From contig JALJCS010000015.1 in the NCBI GenBank assembly GCA_023055355.1, positions 10,161,501 to 10,225,500 of the forward strand: a stretch of DNA of 64,000 bases, written 5' to 3'. Origin of the DNA: Agelaius tricolor. Lineage: Eukaryota > Chordata > Aves > Passeriformes > Icteridae. The notes beneath the pieces were generated by a model. It ran no database searches. It was not told the origin of the DNA and saw only the letters and a program-made list of their open reading frames with translations. The translations under genes and the position numbers were made by a program. Below, piece after piece: positions 11,880-24,215 of the stretch. Every line of letters begins with the position of its first letter. Position 1 is the first letter of the stretch.

Positions 11880-12130
11880 GGATGCTCAAGCTTTGACCCC
11901 TCATTGTTCTCCTTATCGAGAAGTGGCTGAGTCATAGTATTAATAAGCCATCACTCCTTTAAGTGGTCATTCACTGCTGGGCGGGGAAAAGATAGGCTCA
12001 TCCTTTTGAAGTGGGAATGGGCAAGCACGGCTGCTGTAATAGGCTGTGATTATTTTCACTATGAATGCTCTCCCAGCTTTCAAAAATTAAAAGGAGCACT
12101 CATTTTCCTGCTTGAGTATTTCTCACACTG
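11880..12130. promoter_or_regulatory. Possible conserved non-coding (enhancer-like) stretch
   Basis: The sequence has balanced composition and dense candidate sites: TGAGTCAT (AP-1-like) near 11929, GGGCGGGG (Sp/KLF-like) near 11979, AAGTGG words (NK-homeodomain-like) and TAATA/ATTA cores. There is no simple repeat and no good splice signal. A 97-codon + frame starts nearby at 12112 (peptide start MSISHTGKKMKPLKC) without recognisable motifs. I favour regulatory DNA, but an alignment is needed to tell. Confidence 0.2.
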
Positions 12131-12599
12131 GCAAAAAAATGAAGCCTTTGAAATGTAAATGGTTTAATCTTTGCAAACCCCGGCTTCAGAGGGAGGTACA
12201 GCTTCATTTACAAAATGAAGACATTTTAGGAAATGATTATCATTGTAAAATTGAGGTCAGCAGGGAGTCCGAGTTCAAACTCTTAGAATATCAGCAGTGT
12301 AACAAGTTTGATCTTCCTTACTGCATTGCTTGCATTTGCTTCTCTGGGTTCCAGCAGAGAGCCATTGTCAGTCAGAACTTGTTCCCACTCATTTCCCCTG
12401 GTTAAATAAAATAGTTATGCTTATTACATAGAATTAGCCAGTCCAATAAAAGTTAGGGCAAAACTAAAAATAAAAAAGGGAAGCTGAATTTTATTTTGTT
12501 TAATGTATGCTCTATGTGCATATTCAACTTAGAACATTTAAAGGCTGACAGCACTGAGGGTATTTTTTTTCATGTTCAGTTCAGGCAGTAGTGTTGGGC

Positions 12600-12920
12600 A
12601 GTGTTACTATACTGTAACTGAAGGAGACCACCCATAATGGTGAGAGACTATTTCATTTAAAATGTAAACATTAAATCCTTAATCTCTCTTCTACAACATC
12701 CAAGTAGAATGACAATTATTGTTGCTGGCATTATAGGGTTTTATGGCATCAGTCAGGCTTATTATGAACTGATGGAGATGATAAATTTGTATAACAAAGT
12801 GCAAATGATAACAGCTGCCATTTGACAACAGCCATTATGGAGAGCTTCCCTGCACTGACGGGCATTTCAGCTGAAAACAAGGGAAATCTGTCAGAAATGA
12901 GGATGAATCTGAGCAAAACA
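12600..12920. promoter_or_regulatory. Possible conserved non-coding (enhancer-like) stretch
   Basis: This stretch contains GACAATTATTGTTGC (SOX/homeodomain-like, with ACAAT and ATTGT in opposite orientations), GATAACAGCTGCC (GATA word next to a CAGCTG E-box), and CCATTTGACAACAGCCATTATGG, in which CCAT and ATGG lie in inverted order. No open frame or simple repeat explains the text. The call is inference from motif density. Confidence 0.2.
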
Positions 12921-13599
12921 CAAAGTGAGAAGTTACAGAATCTTATTGGTAATCTTGAGATATAAGTTCATCGTCTTTTAATCAGTGTTATATAGTTATT
13001 TTCAGTGGAGTTACTTATCTTTCTGCCATTCCTGGAGAGCCATTTCTGTCTCTCAGTCAGAGACATTGAAAGGGATAGCTAAAATTAGAATGTCAAAATG
13101 TCATTTGCCTTACAAAGATCCTTGATGTTACACCCTTCAATTCTACCAATGAAATGCTGTTACTGCTTGAAAGAAATATATCTACATCTATCCATATATC
13201 AACAACATGCAAGAGAAAACCAGCTAATTAAGCAGAATTCAGCACCTGTCCAATACCTGGAAAAAGGATAGGTAAGAATGAAAGGCTGCTTGTACTGAAG
13301 TTAAAGTGATACAGTTTGAAGTCAGTCTAAAATCTGGGTAGCCAGGTTTGCAGGACACTTAGCCAGACCAAACTTAAGGAGGTTTGTCTTTACTAATGAC
13401 AAAAAGCAAAATATTAGCAGTAGTTTTTAACATATCTCAAAAAAAGAAGAAAAAAATCGTTCTATAAATAAATGAAACTACACAATTTTAAAAAAATTAC
13501 CACAATGCTGAAAAATAAGTTATAGCATTTCCAAAGAGATAAAAGAGAAAGTCTGAACACCATCCACCACATACCCAGTCTCAGTGCTTACTGGTTTTT

Positions 13600-13830
13600 C
13601 TGGTTGAAGCAGGTGTTTTGTTTGTGTGCACTGGAGTGTGAGGCAGCTGTGGCTGCTCTCTCGAGGTATGAAGGGCTCCATTATGAGCAGCACCCACTCC
13701 CTTTCCAAGGCAAGTTCACAAGCTGGGCAATCGCTGCAGTGGAGAAAGCTCCACACCCTGGCCTTTGGGCAGGACTTCTTTTTCTGAGAGGAACTATACA
13801 CCTGACATGGTGTGCAGCTCCAAAATAAAG
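13600..13830. other. Moderately GC-rich patch with overlapping short frames
   Basis: Frames of 68-110 codons overlap here on both strands, as expected when G+C rises and stop codons become rarer. None has a splice context I trust or a known motif. It is best left as non-coding. The flanking 13000-13600 and 13900-14460 stretches are AT-rich and show nothing recognisable. Confidence 0.35.
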
Positions 13831-14467
13831 CAGTGTGATCAGAAACAAACATGAAAATAAGTTATACACAGTAAATTGAGGTTTCAAAGCATATGGCCAA
13901 GTGTGTCTTGCTGACTCCTGGAAACTTTACATGAGTTCTGGATAGCACTGGCCTGAAAGACAGCTCAGCTGAAGACTGACTCCTCTCTGCCAATATTACT
14001 CCTTTAACTATTTAAAGGTACCTAGGAAGTTTCAGACTTGATGCTCATAACAGAAGCCAGAATGCAAGAGGATCTAGAGCTGGATGAACTTAAACTTTAG
14101 AATATCTAAGTTTGGATGAACTGATGCTATAGCAGATAATTAAAAGCTGTTCCAGACTGTAAACTCCCTGGGAGAAAGACTACTCTGTTAATGTGTATAA
14201 AAACATCCACACACAGCATGGTGGGCAGTAAGATCCTTTAGCCTTCCCCCATCTCACACTCTCCAGCAGAGAAGTCAGGTCACAGGAGGGAGCAGGATTC
14301 AATGAAGGTAAACTTTACTGAGCTGGAAATGAAATCCAGAAAATTCACAAAGATTCTGAAATCAGAATTCTGAGCAGATTTTAACCAGGAGATTTATAAT
14401 TTTTTACATTATTATTGTGAACTCTTTCTTATTGCCAACAGTGCTTAATATTGTGCCTCCCAGTTTG

Positions 14468-14484
14468 TTTTTTTTTTTTTTTTT
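14468..14484. repeat. T17 homopolymer
   Basis: Seventeen consecutive T residues are followed directly by CAG, so the run resembles a splice acceptor. The next good donor (ATCAAAG|GTAGGAG) is only 16 bases away, so no exon is called. Alternatively it marks the poly(A) end of a minus-strand retroposed sequence, but none is recognisable downstream. Confidence 0.85.
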
Positions 14485-15016
14485 CAGAAGGTTCAGATCA
14501 AAGGTAGGAGCACAAACACTGCATTAACTCAGGGCAAGATGCACCAGTGGAACTCTTTAGATTATGCTTCTTTAGCTCCACATTCTGGGCAACTGATGCA
14601 ATATTTTACACAATATTTCACTTCGGAGAAGATGAAATCAATTCTGTATTACATCTTCTGAAATAATGAAGCAGGGACCTTAGCTATTTGCCTGGAACTC
14701 TTTAGGAATGATAGGCTTGAACTTCTTAACAAATGCTGTGCTTTGTCATTAACTCATTGCTTCTGAAGTTCTCCAAAATGCTTCCAAGTAATTTTCTTAA
14801 TATTCTCTTCAGTGACAGACATTTTACACATTAAATCTATTTTTCATGTTAGCCCAATGATCAAGAAGGCTGGTGTAATCCACTGGGGGAACATATATTC
14901 CAGTTTTCATTCATGCTTTAGAGTATTGTCACAGCCCAGCACAAAGGAATAATCTGATTGTTTCTCATAAAGCAAGAACAAACCATGATTGAAGGATTTC
15001 TTCTATTTAAAGCTAT

Positions 15017-15028
15017 GCTTTGCAAAGC
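15017..15028. repeat. 12-bp palindrome GCTTTGCAAAGC
   Basis: This is a perfect self-complementary 12-mer in AT-rich DNA between the T17 run and the minisatellite. No function is evident. It resembles a C/EBP-like dyad (TTGCAAA). Confidence 0.6.
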
Positions 15029-15505
15029 CTATTGAACTTGCTAGAAGAGTCATCTCCGATGCCTACACTAACTACACAAAGCTGCTGCACAGTTGCCATT
15101 CAAAGGCTAATTTAGTACCAAAAGGCCAATATTGCTGATTTGCAGATTACAAATATCACGAGATATTAATTTATTTATATTTAAATCAGGCTAAAAGATT
15201 AAGAGAACTTTCAGTAGATCCATTTACAATTAAAATGAGCATAAGTTTGAATTACTTTTCCATAATCTGGCTACAGCTGGGCTTTGAAAGGGTTGCCGCC
15301 AGAATGATGCAAGGCATTTGCCTTTGACAAAGTAAGGCAAAATTTGTGTAAGTGGGTGAAAGAGCATTAGATTATACCACCTTGTAGGTCAGCTGGAAAA
15401 TACAATATGTATTCTGATTATGAGAAAACAGAGTGAAAGGCAGAAAACAGGTGCTGAGGGCTGGGCTGTGGGGCTCCGGGGCCGATGGCAGCACCGGGGC
15501 CACGC

Positions 15506-16117
15506 TGCCAACCCTGGGCAGAGATGACCAAAACTTCCACAGCCCTGCTCTGCTCTTCCACTTGGTATCCCAGTCCTGACCCTGGGCAGAGATGTCCAAA
15601 ACAGCCCTGCCTTGCTCTTCCACTCAGTATCCAGTCCCCTGCCCCTGGGTAGAGATGGATAACCACAGCTTCCACAGCCCTGTCTGCTCTTCCACTTGGT
15701 ATCCCAGTCCTGACCCTGGGCAGAGATGGATAACCACAGCTTCCACAGCCCTTTTCCGCTCTTCCATAGCTCTGCTCCACTCTTCCACTCAGTATCCCAG
15801 TCCTGACCCTGGGTAGAGATGGATAACCACAGCTTCCACAGCCCTGCCCTGCTCTTCCACTCAGTATCCTAGTCCAGAGCCCTGGGCAGAGATGGATAAC
15901 CACAGCTTCCACAGCTCTGCTCTGCTCTTCCACTCAGTATCCCAGTCCCCAGTCCTGACCCTGGGCAGAGATGGATAACCACAGCTTCCAGAGCCCTTTT
16001 CCACTCTTCCATAGCTCAGCTCCACTCTTCTGCTCAGTATCCCAGTCCCCAGCCCTGACCCCGGGCAGAGATAACCATCCTTCCACAGCCCTGCTCCACT
16101 CTTCCACTCGGTATCCA
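15506..16117. repeat. GC-rich minisatellite, about 72 bp units, 8-9 copies
   Basis: Units can be counted from the shared word TATCC at about 15566, 15628, 15700, 15793, 15865, 15938, 16038 and 16112, giving lengths of 62, 72, 93, 72, 73, 100 and 74 bases. Each carries CCTGGGCAGAGATGGATAA, CACAGCTTCCACAGCCCTG and CTCTTCCACTCAG. The 93- and 100-base units contain an extra internal copy of the CTCTTCCATAGCTC part, so there is a second-order repeat. Because 72 is a multiple of three, long minus-strand frames run through it (107 and 171 codons, repeating EEQSRAVEAVVIHLCPG). I read these as by-products of the repeat, not a gene. Such arrays mutate quickly in copy number. Confidence 0.93.
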
Positions 16118-16119
16118 AG

Positions 16120-16790
16120 CCCCCCGCTATAAAATGTAAAACCAGCACATAGAGTGCACTGCTTTGGAGGTCTGCCACTTGCATTCAGGCAACCATTTGT
16201 ACTTTTGCAGGCGTAATCAATCTCCTGTTGCTATCAGCGGGGAGTGGGGCTTTGCTGCTTTATGGCTTAAAAGTAGTTTTGTGCAAATTCTGCTTCCCTC
16301 CCCCCTCCCTTTAGCTCCACTACTCACAGGATTTCCAGGGACATGGGCTAGAGCTGAGAAAAGAAGCTTGTTTGATTTAAGCACAGAGGGGTTTTTTGTG
16401 TGTGTGTTTATATTTTCTCTGCATCTATTAAGGGGTGAGGGGGAGAGACTTCATTTATATGTTAATATTAGCCGGCACCCTGACTAAACTGACAGAACTA
16501 TTTCATGGGAAGCTGACAAATTTTGTCAGCTAGGCTATCTTTCCACATCTCAATAGTGGCAATAATCTTGATTAGCAAAACAATTGGGGGCCAAAGAAGT
16601 CCTGCTGTTCCAAAGACCCTCTTCTCAGGTTACAGTTTGCTAATGTGATGAATCCAGAGAGTCCTTCAAGCTTGAAAAAATTCCCCAAAGCAGCTGAATT
16701 TAGGCAAATGAAGGGAACCATTTTGGAGGCTGGACAAAAGGGGTTAATTTGATCGACCATGTCTCCATAGTCTTATAACAATCATTTACT
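16120..16790. promoter_or_regulatory. Possible conserved non-coding stretch beside the minisatellite
   Basis: Just after the last repeat unit comes CTATAAAATG (TATA-like, about 16127), then text with GCGTAATCAATC, CTATCAGCGGGGAG, a C-rich run near 16300-16315 and, at 16500-16760, TTGTCAGCTAGGC, AATCTTGATTAGCAAAACAATTG and CTTGATTAG words. The 16540-16760 part has the balanced, repeat-free look of deeply conserved DNA. No splice-bounded frame is seen. The call rests on composition. Confidence 0.2.
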
Positions 16791-18880
16791 TAACAAGCAT
16801 ATAGAGAGTCATTCCATGGAAACTGGTGGAGTTAACAGAGGAAGTTCGAATAGAATATCTGTTTATCCCAGATGTGTGGGAATTTTAGCCAAAAAACAAC
16901 ACCACATAATTGCTGCCTGTGGTATTGATTCTTACACAGGAACAACAGCAGAACTAAAGGGCTCCGAGCACGTCAGGAAGGCCTTGGCTATGAAGCTGTA
17001 CAAGCTTCCATTTTCATTAGCTTGTTGCATTGCTAATAAAATAATTAGAAATTAACTCTTTCAGAGAAACTAAATGAATTCAAAAGGTTTGTGCAGTCCT
17101 ATTAGCAGTGCAATTTATGGCAACCACTTCTGTTCGAAAAAATAAGGGCTTTTGTAATATTTTGGATGAATATTCATTCATCTTAAGCATTATTGTATTG
17201 TTGCTTGTTATTGTATTATTAGATAACAAGCTATGTTCTGAATTATATTTATACAGCTCAAATCCAGTGTATTTGTTTTAGAGCAATCAGGCTGCATTTG
17301 TCTCAAGAACAGGACCAAATAGTAACTAGAACTGTAAGCAGATGGAAATACACTTGGTCCAGGTCAGCATAAATATATAATCACCAGATAAAATACCCTC
17401 TTACTTTTGGGTCCTATCTCCCACTTATTTATGAATGCCATTAATTTGAAAATCTGTCATAAGTTGATCTAAAATAATGAGATTTTGCTTAACTCTCTGA
17501 TGCAACTTTTAAACTTACATTGAAAATTTTATTGTAAAAGTACTAACTAAAGCTTCCTCTCTTTTCACACACTTGTTCCCCCCTGCCTAGCAGCATCTTT
17601 GGAATAATTTCTAATTCTGTTACTGAAATAAAAATTACCATTCATATCATGTTTTGTAAGACTCAGGGATTTGACCTGGTGTGTACACACTGGTGAATAT
17701 TAATGTAAATATACATTTTGCCAGACATTAAATACAGGGTTCTTAAAAACTGCTGAACTCATCAGTCTTCAACAAGTTTCAGAACCAAACCTTACTCGTA
17801 AATTATGCAAGTATGAAAGAGGAGAGGAAGAGAAACTTTGGCATTTTTATTTCTTGTTCTTTTGTATATTTGTGGTGCTGTACACACCATCTAGGAGTCC
17901 ACTCTTTAAAAGATGTTATGATAAGGATTATGATTATAATTATAAGTTATGATTAGGAAGATTTTGATGTAGTCAGCAAACTTCCTCACTTCAAGTTATT
18001 TTCTTGGTAATTTACAATGAAGGAAGTCTCCAACTTTATTAACTTTAATGTGAGCAGGTAAATTTTTTATATTTTCCCTCAAATTTGTAATAGGATGTGA
18101 ATGGGAACATGTTTTTAAAACTGATTATTTATACACTTGAAGATAAATACATGGACAAAAAGATTCATTCAAAGAGAATTGGTCCACAGTCTTTCACAAT
18201 GACAACAATTGGGAAAAAGTACACGCAGAATTTCTACCCATAGAGAACTTTCAACATATACAATGGCATAGATTAATGCTCATTTATAGTTAATTTCTAA
18301 GATGGGTATCTCAACTACAGCATCAGAAATTCCTCACTTCTTTTCAATACAATGCCTTTAAAGATCAGGTGGCACAGATTACTCAGAAAAATTCTGCTTA
18401 TAGCAGGTGAAATTTAGCCCAGGTTAAAAAGCTTGCCAATAGCATGGCACACTTGCAGCCAATGAAGCAGACATACAAGAATCTATGTGTCCCCACAACT
18501 GTTTGAAAACTCTGCAGAAAGCCTCTATTTTTCAGCATTTTCTGCTTCCAGATGATCAAAACTGATTTTTTTAGGAAGCTGAGGTGCTCTGTTTTATGCC
18601 ATCTGCCACACACCATCATAGTGAAAAAGAGAAGGGAAACACACTATGCCACTAGCATGAAACTGCTACATGATCATTAAGAATCTCATATTTTTTTGTC
18701 ATATAGATCTCTACCTATACACAAAAACCCATCCTGTAACTGTCTCATTTAAGGCTGCTTTTAACAAGAGCACAATGACTGTACCAGCAGAGAAGTTATG
18801 CAGCCCTCATGCCATGAAGCTGATAGGAAACTCAATCCACCTTTGATAAGAAGTTTCTTTTCATTTTCATTTGTTTAATC
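16791..18880. other. AT-rich non-coding stretch
   Basis: No gene is supported. A 79-codon + frame at 16816-17055 has no splice context. Near 17190-17225 TTATTGTATT is imperfectly duplicated, and 17925-17965 is a low-complexity ATTATGATTA-rich stretch. Nothing else is recognisable. Confidence 0.45.
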
Positions 18881-18928
18881 TTTCAGAACATCTGAATCTG
18901 AAGTTTTGACCCAAACAAAAGCTTCCTT

Positions 18929-19316
18929 ATGGCCTCAAGCTTGTTTTGCTTCCTTTTAGGTAAAGGTGGCACTAACTTTCAAACAAATCCTAAGACTGAA
19001 ATTCTTGCACAACTCTGGTGGATCGAACCTGTGATCCTGACTGTGCACAACTTAGACTCCAGCAATGACTCAGGGGGAAATTTTCCCTGGAAAAAGGATT
19101 TCCCCCCTCCAGCCAGCCATAGGCACAGGCAGTGGGAGGCAAAGAGGCAAAGTGCTTCATTCAGGCTGTGTGACTGCACTGAAGCCTCCTCTGAGGGACC
19201 TGGGCATGGCACAGTGCCTGTGGCTCCACTGCCCAGCAGCTCCTGTGGGACAGGACATTTCCTTAGGAATGTTTGTTGGTATTTACAGAGTGAGGTCAGA
19301 CAGTGACTGGCCATAG
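18929..19316 (+). other. GC-rich patch with a 125-codon open frame; possible non-coding exon
   Basis: A strong acceptor-like CTTGTTTTGCTTCCTTTTAG ends at 18960 and is followed by GTAAAGG, so the same AG|GT could act as an acceptor or, after CTTTTAG, as a donor. The + frame from 18929 stays open for 125 codons through a GC-rich part (about 19080-19260). Its peptide (TNFQTNPKTEILAQLWWIEP early on) matches nothing I know. A transcribed non-coding exon or chance is more likely than a protein. Confidence 0.13.
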
Positions 19317-19383
19317 CTCCTGTTAAACCCTAATTGCTCAAGTGACAGTTCAGATCCTCTGTCTGATACACTGCCATTGAGAG

Positions 19384-19402
19384 AGACAGACAGACAGACA
19401 GA
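19384..19402. repeat. (GACA)n microsatellite
   Basis: Four to five GACA/AGAC units. A related looser GACAGACA cluster lies at about 24588-24615. Confidence 0.85.
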
Positions 19403-22400
19403 ATTCCCATAAAGGCTTGGTTTAGGCAGGATATCTGCTGGCTGAAAAACATGGAACTAGTACAGGTACTAATACTAATACTGTGCTAATATTTCCCCCT
19501 TTTGATATAATCCCCAGAAGATGATAAATGAAGAAGAAAGTGACAATAAACATGCTTTGCACAATTTAAGGAAAAGAGCTTTGGTCTGACTCCAGATACT
19601 GTCAGCAAGATGAACACAAAGGACAACATTTAGTTATAGATTAATAATCCAAGTACAAATAGTTCTGAACAAATAGAAAAAACATAAACCCACAATATTA
19701 AGCAAACCACAGGACAAAGATCACTCAATTCTCAGAGCTATATTATTTTTAAGTGGGGAAACAAACCATACAGAAGACATTGAACTCTGCGATGTCAATA
19801 TCAAAGTGAACCAGCCTGAATGAAATGTGCCACAGAGTTATGAAATGTAAAATCCAAGTAAAGCATGTGGAGTTTGCATGAACAGCAGTGAACTCACTGA
19901 ACCAGAAAACAGACATGTTTTTCAAAAGTTCTCAAACTTCTTTAAGTTGGAAAGTATGATACAAAGTTATACATCAAATAATGAAGAAACTTCACAGGAG
20001 AGCAAATTAACTTTCTTCTGTTACTGTAATATGTTAATTCCACTAGAATCCACTTGAATTAGATAATCCTCTGCTTGCAAGATTTTACCTAAAATAAGTA
20101 ATTAATTGCTCACTTTTCCATCAGTAAATGAAGAAAACAAGAGACAGAAATATTTCTTCCACCAGGAAATCAGCAACACTTTTCCCTGGAGTGACACATT
20201 TTGAACCATTGCATAAACTCCCACTCACACAGTCTGGTTTTGCATTGTGTTTTTCAACTGGTCATCCTGTAGCTCATGCATCATTACCACCAAAGAACTA
20301 TTCTAAGAAAGTTAAATGCAGTACAGGCCAGAAGTAATGTGTAAAACCTGCTCACTCACTCTTCCATGTATTTTGCATTAATACTTGGACAATAATTCTG
20401 TTATGTCACTTTTCTAGGGCATGAACTGTTTTCTGTCGTCCAGTGATAACAGCAGAATGGTCATGTGTCTATCACTGTAATAAAACCATTTTGGCAGAAA
20501 AGTTTGTTAGGTGCAATGAATGCTAGGCTATCAAATTAACCATTATCTATCCACCCAGACAATCTTCAGACTGTGTTTCTCCTCTAAAAGTTATAAGATA
20601 CAACATGGTAGATCTCAAGTCACTGGCACATGAAAATGCTCCCATTAAATCAGGTTTTTATAAATAATGCTTCTGCAAATTTACCTGCTCACACTCCAAT
20701 ATGGATCTTTACAAAATAATCCTTATTTTGTGAGCAGAAAAAACCCAACACATTAAGATCAATAAACTTATAACATAGAGACAAATAATTTTGTGCTCTG
20801 TATTTAAAGAGAGATACTTTCCTTAGTGTTGCAGTTTACTTCAGATCTTTCCTAAGATCTGTTACCTAGTAATATTTTATGTAGGTGAAGTGTCACAGAA
20901 ATGGCTATAACCCCTAGTGAAATATAAACTGAAACTTGCACAATTGTGCATCTTCTTTTGACAAAAGAAACTTGGTGACGTTTGTAGTTTTTCTTTATGA
21001 ATGTATTTCATTTTGCCTTATAAATACATGAAAAATAAACTAAAAAATTCCACATGTTTAAAGTTTTAGTTCAGTTGCATAAGTAAACATTTATGATAAA
21101 ACACAGTGGGGGAAAAAAAGTCATGTTTTAAATTATCCAAATTTATACATGAAGATTTCTTGAACTGTCTGAGGTCTGATAACATTTGTCATAACTGAAG
21201 CTTTCCCAGGTACTCTCAGCTTCAATTCTCAGTATTTGGCTAAAATTGTTGTACTGAGTAAGACACAAAGCAGCTTCCTTTTATTTTCTAAACAGATGAT
21301 TTCTTCAAATTCTTAATGAGATATGAATCAAACTTTGATCTTCAAGGTGAATCATTCATTAATCATAAACAAAACATGATTAAATCAGGGACACATCAGC
21401 ACATATTGTAAAAATAAAAGCTTGCACAAGCCTTTTATTTAATATTAACTTCATTATGTTTTTATGTGAATTCTTGGAAGTTGGTTATCCCAGCTTAAAG
21501 TTAATATTTCCTTAGGAAAAAAACTGTATCATGTGATTATTCTTCATGTAGCTAGATAGCTTTATACATGTTAATGGTTAAACCACTTCAGAAATGACAT
21601 TAAACCAGAGAGGAGTGCAGAGAGTTTCCACTGATTCTGTTGTGTCTTTGAATTACTCTGACACATAACACAGACCAAAGTACATAATAGGAAGAATGAA
21701 GAAAATGCATTCAGAGAAGCATATGCTGCTTTATGGAACTGCACAGGATAGGGAAGAAAAAGAGAACTGTTTGCTGTTCTCTCAGGAAGATCTGCTAGCC
21801 AGACTAGTTCTGCTCACAATTTCGAGTAATTCTGTAAATAGATCATCTTTCTTTTTTTACTGTTTAATCTGTTTTTAGTAAATTTACCAATCCATTGAAA
21901 AAATATTCAAGCTGCAACTATTCATGAGAGAGGAAAAGGAGTTCTATCTTTGATAGTTATCATCATTTTCACTAATAACTGGTAGGGTTTTTGCAGGAGG
22001 CAGGAAAAATAAAAGAATTCATCAGTAAAGTAAAAGTTTGTATTCTGAGAACAGTATGTATTGATAGAAATCATCTCCTTCATACCTATTTTATAGCCAC
22101 TTTAAATTTAAATAGCCTCAAGTTCTCACCCTTGGGAGATTTCCCTCCCACAAGAACAAGAATAAGCCCTAGTAAAGTATAAGGCAGCTTTGAGAGGAGT
22201 TCCCTCATCTATCTGGAAAAACAACAGCTGAAATGTGAATGCATTAGCAGGAAAACTTCAGCTGACAGAAGCCAGCATCCACCCCCAGGAATGCACCCAA
22301 GTAACCAACCTGCCATTTGGACAGGAGGGTCTTTCCTTTTCTTTATTCTCTGAAGGAGCTGTAGTTAAAAAGTTTGGAAAGCACATACAGGAAACCACAG

Positions 22401-23739
22401 GGCATAATCTCAGCACCTGTATCTCTATGAGCACTTAACCTTTCAGGAAACCCTGGCAGTCATAGCTACTAATGAAATACAGTTCATTAATGCTTTTTTT
22501 TCCCCCTGCAAGAATATATATAACATACATGCTACAGCAGGTCTTCACCTGCTATCAATAGGCCATGCATGCAGCAAAGAGCCATGGGTTGTGTCTAACT
22601 CTGACAGGAACATTGCATCTGTAAGATCCTCAGAGGCTGCAGGAGATGCTGTCAGGCTCAGGAGAAACAAAACATCAGCCTGAGGAAGCACCTGAGACCC
22701 CCAGCACCACAGACTCCTGTTTCAGGGAAAGTGTAGAGGGAAATAGAAAAGAACGGGATAAATGGGAAAAGCTTCAAGAGGATGGATAATAAAAGCCAGG
22801 ATAAGCAGGTAATAGCTTACTGCTTTATCACCCAGGAATTGCACACCAAGTGTCCTGCAGTGGTATGCTATGCTGAAAGGGCACATCCAGGAGTCACAAA
22901 ATCTCCCTCAGCAAGGAAGCTCCCAGATTCAACAAAACCAGTGAGAGTACTCAGCTTTTTAAGCAGGAAGGCAGGTTTTAAGGAAACATCCTGGCTGATC
23001 ATATAGGAAAGAGCAGAACTGAAAATCCAAACCAAGAAAGCAATCTGCACCCACTGGAAGGCTTGGTCCCAGGTGGCCACAAAAGAGTTGAGACAATCTT
23101 GTCCTTACTTTCAAGGGTCTCTGAGTGCTGCTCCAGTGAAACACTGGAATGAACTGGAATGGAAAAAAACTCAAAACCTCAAAAGACAGTGTCACTTTGT
23201 GCCACAAAATTCCTGTCCAAGTTTTCTACAATTGACCTGAAGAAGTGACACAAGCCCTGGAGGACTGCTCCTGTGCCTTCCCCATCTGATCCCCTCAACC
23301 TCCATCCGCTAATAATGATCTGTGTAATCCACGTGCCATGTGATATAGTCATCAAAAAGTGATGTACCTGCACATAACACACACAAAACAATATGAGAAG
23401 ATATTTTTAAGAAGAAGAGAGAACCTTAAACATTAATAAGTAGCAAATCTGTGAAATCAAAGCATTTTCCTCCTTTTTTTATAATGGCCTTTCATTCTTT
23501 TTATGATTTGTCTTTGAAAGCTCTTAAGCTCTTCCTGTGGATGACAGTTGATATTGTTCTTCCATCCTGCTGCAGACAGCACAAGGGAGGGAGGGAAAAG
23601 AAAAAAACCCTATTGTACAGCTTTTCGTCTCTGAAACATGATTTTTATAATTAATATATACAACTGAGAAGAGAAAGGTACGTTATAATGAAGTGCAATT
23701 AAGAGGTGTTTGTTCCTGTCCCACACATAAGATGACTAT
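19403..23739. other. AT-rich non-coding stretch
   Basis: No gene is supported across this stretch. Short frames (60-83 codons) on both strands overlap one another without splice bounds. It includes one perfect small hairpin, listed separately. About 22550-23300 is less AT-rich and contains several overlapping frames, possibly an old inserted sequence, but I could not identify it. Confidence 0.45.
20842..20861. repeat. Perfect 8-bp hairpin with 4-nt loop
   Basis: CAGATCTT (20842-20849) and AAGATCTG (20854-20861) are exact reverse complements around TCCT. A stem of this size is expected several times by chance in 64 kb, so it is recorded only for completeness. Confidence 0.7.
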
Positions 23740-24215
23740 AATTTCCTTGGCTGTTTAGAAGTCAACCATTATCATTACATTTCACACATCTTTTCTACTT
23801 TTTTTTGCACTTCGGATTTTGTTTATTTTCAATTAAAAACGCCAAATAAACACACATACAGAAAATCTGATATTCAAGTAACATCATCTTTTAATTATAT
23901 TGTGCAGTGATCATTAAGCCTAGTGCTTATATGAACCTTTTTGGATTTAATTTCATAGGCATGAATGGATCTGTCAATTTTGCATTAGACTTAAATTCAT
24001 GCAAGGGAGAATAGAATGTGCATTTACACAGCCTATATTGCATGTAACCACAGATGTATTATTAGAGGAGTAATTTAAAGCTATTCTTTTGGCATATTTG
24101 TTTTTAAATTCCCCAAATCCATATCACAGCATAGTTTTCTACTTTAAATTTTGCATTAATATTAATTGCATTACTGCAGTGACTACCCTTTTAAGTCTCA
24201 CATACACCCACACAA
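23740..24215. promoter_or_regulatory. Possible conserved developmental enhancer
   Basis: The stretch has one of the highest densities of homeodomain and POU-like words in the window: TCAATTAAAAACG, TTTTAATTAT, GATCATTAAG, TTTTGCATTAGAC, GTAATTTAAAG, TTTTGCATTAATATTAATTGCATTACTGC. Octamer-like TTTGCAT words recur. There is no open frame, simple repeat or splice signal. Regions like this are common in vertebrate gene deserts next to developmental regulators. Conservation cannot be tested here. Confidence 0.25.

Noticed and set aside
15418..15933. 171-codon minus-strand frame
   Set aside because: It is produced by the minisatellite, whose main unit length is a multiple of three. The peptide simply repeats with the DNA units.
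19018..19040. Minus-strand GGTTCGATCC resembling a tRNA T-arm
   Set aside because: The bases flanking it do not form a T stem and no acceptor stem or anticodon arm can be placed.
23071..23083. CCCAGGTGGCC as a CTCF site
   Set aside because: Several mismatches to the core motif.
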